Of a stretch of DNA of 64,000 bases, positions 23,762-34,900 are shown piece after piece. The position numbers and the translations under genes are program-made. The stretch is taken from the NCBI GenBank assembly GCA_024180945.1, contig JAKSGN010000023.1, positions 992,001 through 1,056,000 of the forward strand. The letters are read 5' to 3'. Below the pieces are notes generated by a model. It was not told where the DNA came from, searched no databases, and was given only the letters and a program-made list of their open reading frames with translations. Position 1 is the first letter of the stretch, and every line of letters starts with the position of its first letter. This DNA comes from Macrophomina tecta (Eukaryota > Ascomycota > Dothideomycetes > Botryosphaeriales > Botryosphaeriaceae).

Positions 23762-24883
23762 ACGTATCCCACAAGCGAGCGGCGCACACAAGCGAGCGGC
23801 GCACCCATCAACAAAACGCGTCACCCTAACTTTCGTTATCTATGCCTCAACCAACACATACTCAATCTACTTCTTATGAAGCTCATCTATTCCTAGCATC
23901 ACAAGCTATCGATCAAAACGAAGATCAAACTACCCGAGGCGCTGCAAGGGCTTATAGTGTCGCCGAAACAACGCTTAGGCGACGACGCGGCGGTATCCCT
24001 TCACGACGCGATTGCACGCCCAATTCTCGAAAGCTTACCAATCTCGAAGAGTCCGTGATTGTCAAGCGTATCCTCGACTTAGGTTCGCGAGGATTTCCCC
24101 CCCGACTTCGCGATGTTGAAGATATGGCGAATAAAGTACTTGCCGATCGCGCTGGAGGCAAGGTTGGCAAGAACTGGACCTCCAACTTTGTGAGACGCTC
24201 CCCCGAGCTAAAAACGCATTTAAATCGCAAGTACGATTACCAGCGAGCGAAATGCGAGGATCCTGAGATTATTACGAAGTGGTTTGAGCTCGTGCGGAAT
24301 ACAATCGCGAAGTACGGGATCGTGGACGGTGATATCTACAACTTCGACGAAATCGGCTTCCTTATGGGCATGATCGCAGCTGGAATGGTTGTTACAGCAT
24401 CGGAGCAATGTACTCGATCAAAGACTGTTCAGTCAGGCAATCGCGAATGGGTTACGGTGATGATGGCGCATTCGGCTGTCCTTTTGCAGGTGGAAGCCGC
24501 GAATCTTCAAAGGGCAAACGAGGCCGCAACGAGACGCAAGAAGCGGCAAAAAAAGCGGATTCAGAAGCGCGGGACGCTAACGATTCAAGCCGGGCAGGAT
24601 TTGGTCGATAAAAATGCTGTTAACCAGCAGATTTCGACGGAAACGCGCGAAGGTGGTGCGCAATCGGATGGGCCTGCGACGAAGCGACGGCGATGTGGGC
24701 AATGCGGTGAGCCTGGTCACAACTCTCGCACATGTCAGGAAGATGCGCAAACACTATAGAATAGGCTCTCTATTATAGATAGTCAATTATCCAAGGCGTT
24801 GCGGAGTTATTCGTACTTAAAGCGATTGAGCTTTGATGGGGTGCGCCGCTCGCTTGTGTGCGCCGCTCGCTTGTGGGATACGT
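23762..24883. mobile_element. Fot1/pogo-type transposon (pogo-2), internally deleted
   Basis: The inverted ends start ACGTATCCCACAAGCGAG and contain the 13-bp box AAGCGAGCGGCGC twice in tandem. TA dinucleotides at 23760-23761 and 24884-24885 flank the 1122-bp element. One ORF fills it, but the DDE core is deleted. It belongs to the same family as pogo-1, with a different TIR box. Confidence 0.9.
23842..24759 (+). CDS. Catalysis-deleted pogo transposase (HTH plus zinc knuckle, 305 aa)
   Basis: An uninterrupted 305-residue ORF. It aligns with the pogo-1 transposase from its start through the first catalytic region (NFDEIGF) to NREWVTV. It then jumps in frame to MAHSAVLLQ and runs to the CCHC knuckle CGQCGEPGHNSRTC. 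The deletion removes the second and third catalytic Asp, so it cannot transpose. DNA-binding and basic/knuckle parts remain open with no stop, whereas the longer pogo-1 gene has stops. It could act as a dominant-negative repressor; that is inference. Confidence 0.75.
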   Translation: MPQPTHTQSTSYEAHLFLASQAIDQNEDQTTRGAARAYSVAETTLRRRRGGIPSRRDCTPNSRKLTNLEESVIVKRILDLGSRGFPPRLRDVEDMANKVLADRAGGKVGKNWTSNFVRRSPELKTHLNRKYDYQRAKCEDPEIITKWFELVRNTIAKYGIVDGDIYNFDEIGFLMGMIAAGMVVTASEQCTRSKTVQSGNREWVTVMMAHSAVLLQVEAANLQRANEAATRRKKRQKKRIQKRGTLTIQAGQDLVDKNAVNQQISTETREGGAQSDGPATKRRRCGQCGEPGHNSRTCQEDAQTL

Positions 24884-24885
24884 TA

Positions 24886-24998
24886 GTTGTTGTTCTTATT
24901 ATATTTTAATGCGTTGTTGAACTATATGCGTGTGAAGGCGTAGAAAGCTGGTGGGGTGGACGGCTCGCTTGGATGGACGGCTCGCTTGTAAACTACGT
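24886..24998. repeat. Relic right end of a third pogo-type element
   Basis: The stretch ends …TACGT followed by TA (24999-25000) and contains a tandem box, GGACGGCTCGCTTG repeated with a 2-3-bp spacer. This is the same terminal design as pogo-1 and pogo-2 but with a third box sequence. No matching left end was found. pogo-2 directly abuts it. Confidence 0.6.
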
Positions 24999-25000
24999 TA

Positions 25001-26476
25001 GGCTCTATATCTTCCTACCTCCAGCTGTCGCCCGGTAACGTCATGTCGTGAGCCCTGATTCATTTCTTGTTTGACAAAAACTGGTCAGAAGCTCTCTCAG
25101 TCCATCTCTTCGTCAAGCCAAAATCCTTGTTGCTTTCTGCCTCGGCGCACGCTGCTGCTGCCGCCGCTCGCCACTTCAGCCATGACTTCGACTGGACAAC
25201 TGGGCAGACACCTTGGGTAACAGAGCGCAGGTTAGTGTAGAGGTAAGACGGATGTGGAATACAAGGGCTCATCAGCCACCATTGTAAGAATAACCGCGTC
25301 CACCCAACACGATGCGGTCATCACTGCGCGGAGGAACCGTTCTGGTAGCCGTGGCTTCCATTATGGCGTCATTAGCGAGATGCGGCGGTATTCGCTGTCA
25401 TAAGCAGACGAGGTCGCTTGCAGTCCCCTGGCTTACCGCTAGAGTGCGGTAATGGTGTTTCCGATTCGGTTGGCAAGTCTAATCAGGAACGTGGTGAAAG
25501 TATCTAGGATGACAGAGGCAGCAGGCTGCGCGAGTCGCCAGCTTGTCGCGCTGCTGCGTTTGTTGCTTGCAGAAACCGTGCCCGCACAGAGCGTGTCTAT
25601 AATGAGTATGCCTGCACACTCTATCCTGGCACGCTTTCCGTAGCCACCTGGATGAGCGACTAGATGACGCTAAGAATGAGACCACAATATCATCGATGTC
25701 CAGCTTGATCAGAAACTGATAAACTTTCAAAGTTGAACTCGACGATTCGGCCGTAGAGGAAGTACGGGATCCTGTTACTCAGCAGCTCTGAGAGCTTTCG
25801 ACATCACTAACTAGCTGAATACTTTCATTCTCTAGTTATATATCCTAGAGTCGCAGAAGAAGCTCGTAGAATACTACAGGCGTGCGAGATGATAATGCAC
25901 TCACACTGTCGAATAGTCGCTTGCATGGTCGCGTAGCCACTGGTCCGCTGGAAAGGCGCGCCGGTTGATGCTACAGTGATCGGGGCATTGGTGGTGGTGG
26001 TGGTGATGGCGAAAAGGTTGCGGGGGAGCTGGCGCAAGAGCTGTGCGACGTCGCGTATTAAGGTCATAGGTTCTTCGGCCCTCAGACGGCTGAGAGCACT
26101 GCGGGCAAGCATAGTACTGGTGCGGGTGCGGAGGTAAGGGGTGCCGGATGCAATGGAGGCGATCGATGGTACATGATCGGCTGACTAGCAAAAATCCCAA
26201 CATCACCAATCGTAATAATCGGTCAACATTTTATACCAGTAGCGACTGTAAAAAGCTAGTTCGAGTAACAGGGACAATCTTGCTGTTACTTGTCGCTCAA
26301 GTTGATGTTCTGTCGAGGCGGTAAGCTGGCGGACGGACATGCAAGTCGGGATGGGTGTTGAAGTAACAACCGCCATAACACAGTAAGGGTATGTACGTGA
26401 TGGCGCACATTTCGTCGGGCTTGACATCGCTATGCAGATTAAAAAAATAGTGAAACCATTAAATACTACCTAAATA
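25001..26476. other. Intergenic region without a supported gene
   Basis: Only short ORFs occur. One minus-strand ORF (25901-26209) has YYACPQC, a His-run and FPADQWLRDH, faintly reminiscent of a decayed C2H2 zinc-finger segment. I do not call it a gene. No repeat ends were recognised. Confidence 0.4.
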
Positions 26477-29400
26477 CTACAAGCGCAGGTTATGAAGCTC
26501 AATTTCCAGGTCCTCCGCACGGCGTACTCCAGCTGCTGGTTGGTGGCTCCTGCCGCCAGCAGGCTCACCGCATTGAGGACAGCGCGTCTCTTCCATTGGC
26601 ATGCCGCACTCACCCACCGTGAAAGGATGCCCATTTCCGCAGTAATACCAGTGTCCGGTTCCCCGAAACTCGGTGGCCATGGCAGCAAGCACGTTTCGCC
26701 GCTCCTCTGATGTGACGACGCTGTAGAAGGTAGAAGCCCTAAGCATTTTTTCTACCGCTTCCACTTCATCCATCATGCCGCTGGTAGAACCCGGGTTCTT
26801 TGCGCAGAGAGTCTTAGCGGCCTCAGTATGGTATACTCCTTGCTCGCGCAGTTGCTCCTTACTCTCCGGGCAGACAACCGAACGCTCCATGGCGTTGTAC
26901 TGAGCGTAGAAAACATGAGCTTCAACTGCCTGAAGGGGGTTGTTTGAGTGAATAGCTTCCTTCAACAGTTCTTGACAGCATTCACGGTGGCATGAGAAAT
27001 CAATTGCAGATTCTGCGCGCAATGAAGATGGAACTTTGTCTTTCCAGATGGAGAGAAAGTCGGAAAGGATAGCCGAATCACAGCGAATTAGAAGTGCCAT
27101 GGCCATGATATGGGCCTTTGTCTGTAAAACCTCGTTGTTAAAGTCGAACGAGCTCTTCGCATTTCGCCTACGGCGAGCATCTTCACAGAAGTCCCAGACA
27201 CGTTTGAACGGCTGTTCTTCTTTCTGGACTTTGTTGACGTATGTCTGGATTCGGTTCCGCAACTGGAAAATGGGCTTGTACCGCGAAGTGAGCAGAAGAC
27301 TACCCACAGCTTGCTTGATCAAGTTGAACTGATGAGAGGCCCGTCCTGAGATCTGCAGTTTCAGTGGAACGGTAAGCTCAATTTGGATGTCCCCTGCTGT
27401 GTTGACGAGCTGTTCATGTTGCTTCTGAAAGTCTCCATGGAGTCCAAGATACTCCTTGTGGGACCAGATGATGAATTTCTTGGTGGACTCATCTAAATGA
27501 GCGCGTCTCACAATCCGGCCATATCTTGCAATATTCCGGAAGGATCCTCGACAGGTAGGACAAGTCTTTAATTCGTCGTTGGAAAACGGGGGGGCAGGTC
27601 TAATTCCACGGAGGTTGCCGTCCGGAGATGTGTCGTAGTGCTTTTCCATATCCATGTGGCCATCCATATTCGCCAAAGTCATAATATGGCCACAACTGGG
27701 GAAGATGCATGGGTCCTGGTCCAAATCGACTTCTTTGTATGTAAGCATTTCAATGTAATCGACTTGAACATCTTTGACCTCGTCCGTGGCACAGATCTGA
27801 CAAAATCGAACGTCGGGACACTGCTCTCCACAGAGTGATGGGCCTATTGATTGGTCAGATAGCGGACATATGAAACGTGCCCTCTCAAACTCACAGTTAT
27901 GGCCGCAGGACAGAATTTCCTCGCATCTCTTGGAGCACGGCAGCCAATCACAGGGCGCTGCGCATGGCAAAGTGCATTGGCTGTGGGGGCATCTCGAGGG
28001 GCACGTCGGTTGAGCGCACGGCGTGCATGGCTCGTTGCACTTCTTGTCGCACCGAGAATGGCTGCAGAACACTTCGCACGGAGCGCTGCAGAGAGGACAG
28101 GGCCTCTCACCATGGCATGTGGCTGTGCACCTATGTCTACAAGTGTTGTAGTTCCTTCCGCAGATCTGTTGACAGATTCCATGGTCCGCGATGGTAATGA
28201 TGCCGTCGCTTCTTCTCCTGCAAGAAGTGCATCGTTGCTTACAGGTATGGCCACACTGCAATATGGCATCGCAAACAGCGGTGCAGTCAAAGTCGTCGGC
28301 AGTATGATTGACATGGCATGGAAGTTCCACCTTGTGGCCACAGCCAGGTACGATGCGACCAACCTTGACCTTACAGACGACGGTGGATAGATCTTGAGCT
28401 CGCCAGCAAGGAAGGTCCGTTCTCTTGTGCCCGCATGATAATGTCCTTGATGGATCATGGACATTAACGGTGCACTTTTCGGGGCATGGTTCACCACAAG
28501 TCCGCGGACAGGAATGGTCGCAACCATTTAGTGATCTGGGACAAGACACCAGACATACCACTGCATCATGCAACATACTTGAGTGGCATCTGTTGATGCA
28601 AGCATGGCCACAGCGCAGTCTTTGTTCACACTGTTGGTTGCACCCTCCTTCGGGAGAGGACTGGACAAAGTCATCGGGCCGGTGGACCCTGATGGGCTTG
28701 TCAGGATGTCGCGGACATTGCAGTTCGAAATGTGATCCGATGTGGCCTCCGTCTTGGAGAATGCCAATTACGTCGGCCCACATCTGGATCCCGCCGGCCG
28801 TTTGTGAGTTTCCGATAATGTACATTCCATGCTGGGCTCTGGAAAGGAGAACATTGATCCTGTTTGACGTTTTCAAGAAGCCACAATTATTTCTTTTATT
28901 GGATCTGACAAGGGAAATGATAACGACCTTAGCCTCCTCTCCTTGGAAGTTGTCGATCGTGGCAACCTTCAATGCGGTCAGGACAGATGCCTTGCTAGTC
29001 TGTGGCGTTTCGTCCGCCGTCAATCCGGCTTGTTCCAATTCGTCCAGGTCGCGGTCATTCAGGACGAGCTCACACATCTTTCCCAACCTCTTCCGAAGCC
29101 GCTGCAACTGCCCCAAGTAGGGGGTGATGACCGCAATGTCGTTCGCATGATAGATACCTTGCCTCATCAGATGGGAAACTAGGCCAACGGCCATTTCAGT
29201 CTCGAAATCGTTCGAGTGACTGGTCGAAATCGCTGCTTGGGTATCGTGGGCATTGGCCTCAAACTCGGAATGTTCAAACCAAAACAATCTCTGCCTCATT
29301 CCAGGGACTTCAGGGTAGATGGTCGTTGAAGGAGCATCCTTGAGCGCCGGGTAGAGCGTGTCCCGGACGAGCTGAGAAATTAAAGGGTGCATTCGTCGTT

Positions 29401-31664
29401 GCGTCTCGAGAGTCGTGAATGGTAACTTGACAGCCGACGTGTCACTGGGTTGCACTAGCCTCTCGAAGAGAGAGACATCCAGTGAGTATTGGACACCACG
29501 CGGATGCTCTCGTCCAAGATCGTATCGCTGGATTTGCGGACGCAGCTGAAGGTGGTCCCCGATAAGGATGGCATGCTCCACTGAAGGCAGCATCGCTGTG
29601 AGAGTGTGAGACTCCAGAACCTCTCCCGCTTCTTCGCAGATCATGACCTTCGTGCGGATGCGGCGGAGCAGCTCAAGATTACGCGCCAATCCGCTTGTCG
29701 TTATGCCGATGACGTGAGCCTGCTGAAGACAGCGGAGATCTAGTTCCATCCTATTCCGTTCGTGTAGGGACTTTCGTTCGTGGTATTCTCCAAAAGCAGT
29801 AATGAGACTGCTTCGGATGTTGTTTCTGGCTTGCTTCGTCCAATAGCGATAAAGCATGTTCCGTTCCTGGTTTGTCATTCCGTTTAGATCGCTCTCCTGC
29901 AAGATCTCGAGCGACCGAGGTTGCTGCCAGGCATATACGTTGACGTCTCCAAGAAGCCAGTTGTGCATTATCTGGCCCGGATGATAGTCTACCCGAATCC
30001 AACCTTCTTCGTCGATGCCGTAAAGTTGATCATGATGGTGCGGAAAATAATCTTGGAGATACTCTTTGACTGACATCCAGGAGTCCGCATTGCGAAGCAG
30101 TGTAATGAGACCCTGGATTTCGTTTTCGTCGTCCGAAAGTCGCTTCCCAATTTGCCAAGCCTGATGCCTTTCCGTCTTGGTTCTTTCCATCTTCTGTGCC
30201 ACCAGTCGCAGATTGAGAGGCTGCAGTGTCTCTGACTTGGATCGAGAGCCAACACGGATGATTTGTTTGACGCCGCTGTTGACGAGGTGCTCGAGTAACT
30301 GATCTAGGGCATGATTCGTGTAGCAAACACAGAGAATTGGGCCCAGGTTGGCTGAAGTTCTGTTATCGAGGAGCACCTTTATGAGCATAATTCCAGTGTA
30401 ACTTTTACCCGTACCGGGTGGGCCTTGGATGAGTGCGAGACTCCTTGTGAGTGCATCGACGATTGCGCGAGATTGGGATTCATCCAAGCTCGAACCCTCC
30501 TGTAATGCATTCATCTCAAAGGGATGTTGAGCTGACAAGTGCAGGTCGCTATTGTCGCTCATTATGGTCCTCAGGTTGTACCGGAAGCCGGACTTCCTGG
30601 AGTACGCAGGAGGTGGGACGTGAAATATGCCATTCGTGTTTTGGTTAGAAGGAGCGAGGAATTCCGGAAAGGGCACGTCTTCGGTTTCGGACATCCGCTG
30701 TAGGGCCTTGAGGGTTGGTTGGAAGGATGGCAGCAATACTCCAGGGAATTCCACAAGCGAGAGTTGGTCAGTGGTTGGAAATCGCCGGAGCAGAGCGCTC
30801 GTCGATTGATCGTTGCACTCGACCAGACGGAGAGTAAGAAATGCGCGTTCGGCATCTGCGTGGAGGTTGCGAGGCTGTTCAGACATCACATTGGAATCGC
30901 CTTCCTGAGTCTCCCTCTGCTGTGATTTCTTCGAGGTATCGCAAACCGAACAAAACAGCAAAAGACCACGTTGGTCGATAAGGCAGACAAGAGCATCTGG
31001 CTGAAGGCGCCTGGAGTTGGCCCACCATTCCTGCCTAGAGACTTTGTTGAGTCCGCGGACCTGTTGAGGCTGCATGAAACAGACTTCAAACTGAAGGCCA
31101 TCACGCCGATTAACGCAAAAATTTGTAATGCTGACGCCTCGGTATGTGTAGGTCCTAATGAGTTGACGGCTCTCTTGGCGAACATCCACGTAGGTGCCAT
31201 CCTGTTGGATTTTCCTAAGCTCTATCTGAATGACGTCGCGGAGCTGGCCGATGGTGTCCTCACGCAGCAAGCGGAAATGCCTGTCCAATAGGCCCTGAAT
31301 ACCAGGCCGATGCCACTCCGCCGAGTCTTTGACTGGCAAGTACTCAGACCTCAATGACTGAATCTCCTGCCACGTTGGCAATATACTGATGTCGCGAATG
31401 TCGGAACAGTCGTTATCATGTCGGGGTCCTTTTTGGGAGAGCGAACCCGGATGGTCCTGAATCAGCGCAAAAGATGCTTTCGTTGCTGGTACAGCTGGCA
31501 TTTTGGTCAGCTCCGGAATCGCCTCACCAATGCCTAGCCGTCGCTGGATCCTTGCAAGATGTGTATGGCTCAGTTGGAAGGCTGAATCGTCATGAGTAAG
31601 AATGACCTGTTCAAGCGCCTCTGAGAATGTCTCCACGATGGACGGAATCCCTGGGTTGATCTGG

Positions 31665-31810
31665 TGTTGAATAATTGATGAACGAAAGTGATTCATTGAT
31701 GATGGCATGAAGAGGGAGAGGGTAGGTGACCCGACCGCCTCTTATACGAGCGATTGCGACTAAGCTATCTGGTGTTGCAAAAGCAATATGAAAACACGTG
31801 ATATCCAACA
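31665..31810 (-). repeat. Copia 3' LTR (146 bp)
   Basis: Bounded by TGTTG…CAACA and identical to the copy at 36994-37139. Read on the minus strand it contains an ATG (31708) that is in frame with the downstream helicase exon. Confidence 0.95.
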
Positions 31811-31820
31811 CACCCCCTTC
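31811..31820 (-). promoter_or_regulatory. Copia polypurine tract
   Basis: On the minus strand GAAGGGGGTG immediately precedes the 3' LTR, the position of the plus-strand primer in LTR retrotransposons. Confidence 0.7.
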
Positions 31821-31949
31821 GCGTGGTGCCTGAATGGGTAGTGCGCGATAATCTGCTTGGTGTTGACCTCCTAGAATAGCAAAAAAGGAGCGTAATTACT
31901 GAGGTAAATAAATGATGACAATCTGATTTGAGCGGCGTGTGCGCCGCAC

Positions 31950-34900
31950 TCACTGTTGCAGTGGTGAGAGGCCTAAGCCTTGCACGAAGTGGGCATGCTT
32001 CTGCTTTGATAACGGCTTCGTGAGTCCGTCTGCGATCATCTGAGCTGTTGGTGTCCATTTGAAGTGAACGTTGCCTGCTTGAGCTTCTTGCCTGAGCCAG
32101 TGGTGATGGATATCGACGTGACGAAGCTTCGTGACGAGCTTGCCTACGTTCTCTTCCATAAGACGAAGCGTCTGTGTGTTGTCACACTCGATCTGGATAA
32201 GGTGACCTGGCTCAAATTGAATGCCTCTGAAGAAGCGTCTCCACCAATACGCTTGCTTGGCGGTTTCTGATAGGGCTAGGAGCTCTGCTTCCGTTGTTGA
32301 GGTCGTTACAGTTGGTTGCTTAGAGGCCTTCCAGTCCACGGGTCCTCCAAACAGCATCATGAGTGATCCTTGATGACTGCGTCGTGTGGCAGCGTCGTTA
32401 GCGAATGATGCGTCACTGCTGGGCACGAAGATGCGTTGGTCATCCTCGACGTCGGCTTGATAGACGATTGCAAGATCTTTGGTGTTTACCAGATATTCTA
32501 GCAGTCGCTGAGCAAGATACAGGTGTCGCTTGGACGGGTTCGTTAGATACGCAGAGAGGGCTGAACAGGCGTGGCCTATATCAGGTCTCGTGCTGATGGC
32601 AGCAAACTGAACAGATCCCATCTTGCTTTGGTAGGTATGAATGTCTTGCGGTGTTGCATGAGCATCATCGTTCGGTGTAGGTGGGTCCTCAGCAGGGAGA
32701 GGTGTTGCAACCGATGACTCCTTGACGTTGTATTTAGCCTTGAGGCTGGTAAGGTAGGATTCTTGTGATAGCCACAGCAGTCCTTTGTTGCGATCACGGA
32801 CGATTCGTAGAGCTAAGAACCATTGGACCTCACCTATCTTACGCATCTCGTAGCGTTGAAAGAGGTCTTGTTCGAATGCATGTGCAAATGCCTCATCCTT
32901 CTTGGCAAAGGCCATGATGATATCGTCTACAAAGAAGAACACGAAGAGGTGTTCGTTCGCATAGAGACATGGAGCATCCGGCACAGGTTCAAGTCCCAGG
33001 TCTTTGAGTGTAGCTTGAAAGTGCTTTTGCCACAACGCTGGCGACTCTTTAAGTCCATAGAGAGCTTTCTTGAGCAGTAAGATCTTTCCATGAGGAAGTG
33101 TCATGCCTTCTGGTGCTTTGCAGAAGGTTGGTTGATCGAGAGGGACATGAGGAAAGGCGTTGACGACGTCGTATTGCCACATCTCAAGGTCGAATGCGCA
33201 GACAATCGCCATAAGCGTGCGAAAGATGCGGAAGGCAAGGGTAGCCGCATATGTGTCTTGATAGGAGACTTGGAGGTCACCTCGTACGCACACACGTGCC
33301 TTGACCTTAGTGAGATATCCCTTCTCGTCGAACTTGTATTTAAAGACCCACGTAAGAGGAATGACCTCTTTGTTGGCCTTGCGTGATTGATCCTCGTCTA
33401 CGACGACCCACACCCCCTTACCGTTGCCTTCTTGCAGCTCACGATAGAGTGCTTGAAAGAGATAAGGCTTTAGTTGGTGCTTGAGGATGTCCTTGTAATA
33501 ACGAGGTTCGGGTGGCAGGTCGTCTCGATGAATGCGTGGCAGAGGAGGAAGCTCCTCTAGCTGATACGAGGGTGGAGGATTCTCGTGTGTAGTAGACTGA
33601 GCCTCGAGGAGGCTCGAGCTGCCTGGTGTTGCCTGAGGCGTGCCGATATTGCCTATTGTAGGCTGTTGCGAACGCTCATGATTGCTCGTACAAGCGGTTG
33701 TGAGAATTGCGCTCATGCTCGCGGCGAGGAAGGTCTGCTCGCAGTGAGCGTTGGTGATTACCTTTGCGGCATGGGCGGCTCTTCTACGAGTCCTCGGTCC
33801 CTCGATGATAAGGTTCGGATTAGGGTCCGCGTTGATACGAGCTGCAAGGGGTGCACGATTGCCTCGTGCTGCTCCTGGGTCAGGCTCAGTATCATATTGA
33901 ACAGGGAGGAGACGGCCAAGGCGTCGCTCTTGCTGTTGCTCCTCATCCTCACCCCCTAAGGTAGGTGGGTCACTGAGGGCATATGATGACGGTAGCTCGT
34001 CATCGCCTGGCGGTTGTGGTGTGTTATCGTCCCTGGTGGACGGTAAAGGCGTAAGTAGATGAGGTTGCTGCTCATCTGGCTCGTTAGGCGGTGTGCCTTG
34101 TTGCTGGCGATCTGGTGATGGAGCAGGTTGTTCGATTACTCTTGCGGTTTGCGCATGAGTGACCTCCTCATCTTCACTGGACGAAGAGTCGGCCGTTATG
34201 AGGTCTTCTGAGTGTAGAAGGATGCGAGGAACAACCTCCTGAGGCTCCTCTTCTGCTTCCTCGATGTCGTAATAGTCCTCTTGCTCATCTGGGGAGTATT
34301 TTGACGATTCGTCGAAGGTGACGTCGCGTGTACGAATGATCCGATCGCCTGGAGGATACCAGATACGATAGATGTTGGTGGAGTCATATCCAATAAGGTA
34401 ACCGACTAACGCTCGTTCTTGTAGCTTGTCGCTACGGGTAATGGTCTTGTTAAGAGCGTAGGCTTTGCAGCCATAGACTCTCATGTGAGCCACGTTTGGC
34501 TTGGTGCCATGAGCAAGCTCGAAGGGAGTCTTCCACTTGAGGACTTTACTTGGCGTCCGATTGTGTATATACGTTGCTGCCAAAACTGTCTCTGGCCATA
34601 AACGCTCGGGTAAGTTTGCCCCAATACGCATTGCGCGTGCTTTAATGACGATCGAATAACCAGTTCTTTCGGCATGGCCGTTTTGGGCAGGCGTGTAAGG
34701 TGCTGAGACCTCTAACGTGATTCCTCGTCGCTTGAGTTCATTCTTGAACGCGGTGTTGAGTGATCTTTCACCGTCAATTCGAAAGAACGCTGTGAGGGCA
34801 TCGAAACGACGCTCAATCATGCTTAGAATGTCGAGGATAAGCGTGTTGCAGTCTGATTTAAGCACATGGGTGCGGGTAAAGGCGTAGTTGCTCTTTGTAC

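Noticed and set aside
15789..24998. Short tandem boxes that might suggest a CRISPR-like array
   Set aside because: They are only two per site and lie in transposon ends; the genome is eukaryotic.
25901..26209. Possible C2H2 zinc-finger gene on the minus strand
   Set aside because: Cys/His spacing does not fit a finger and a His-run dominates; no splice model improves it.
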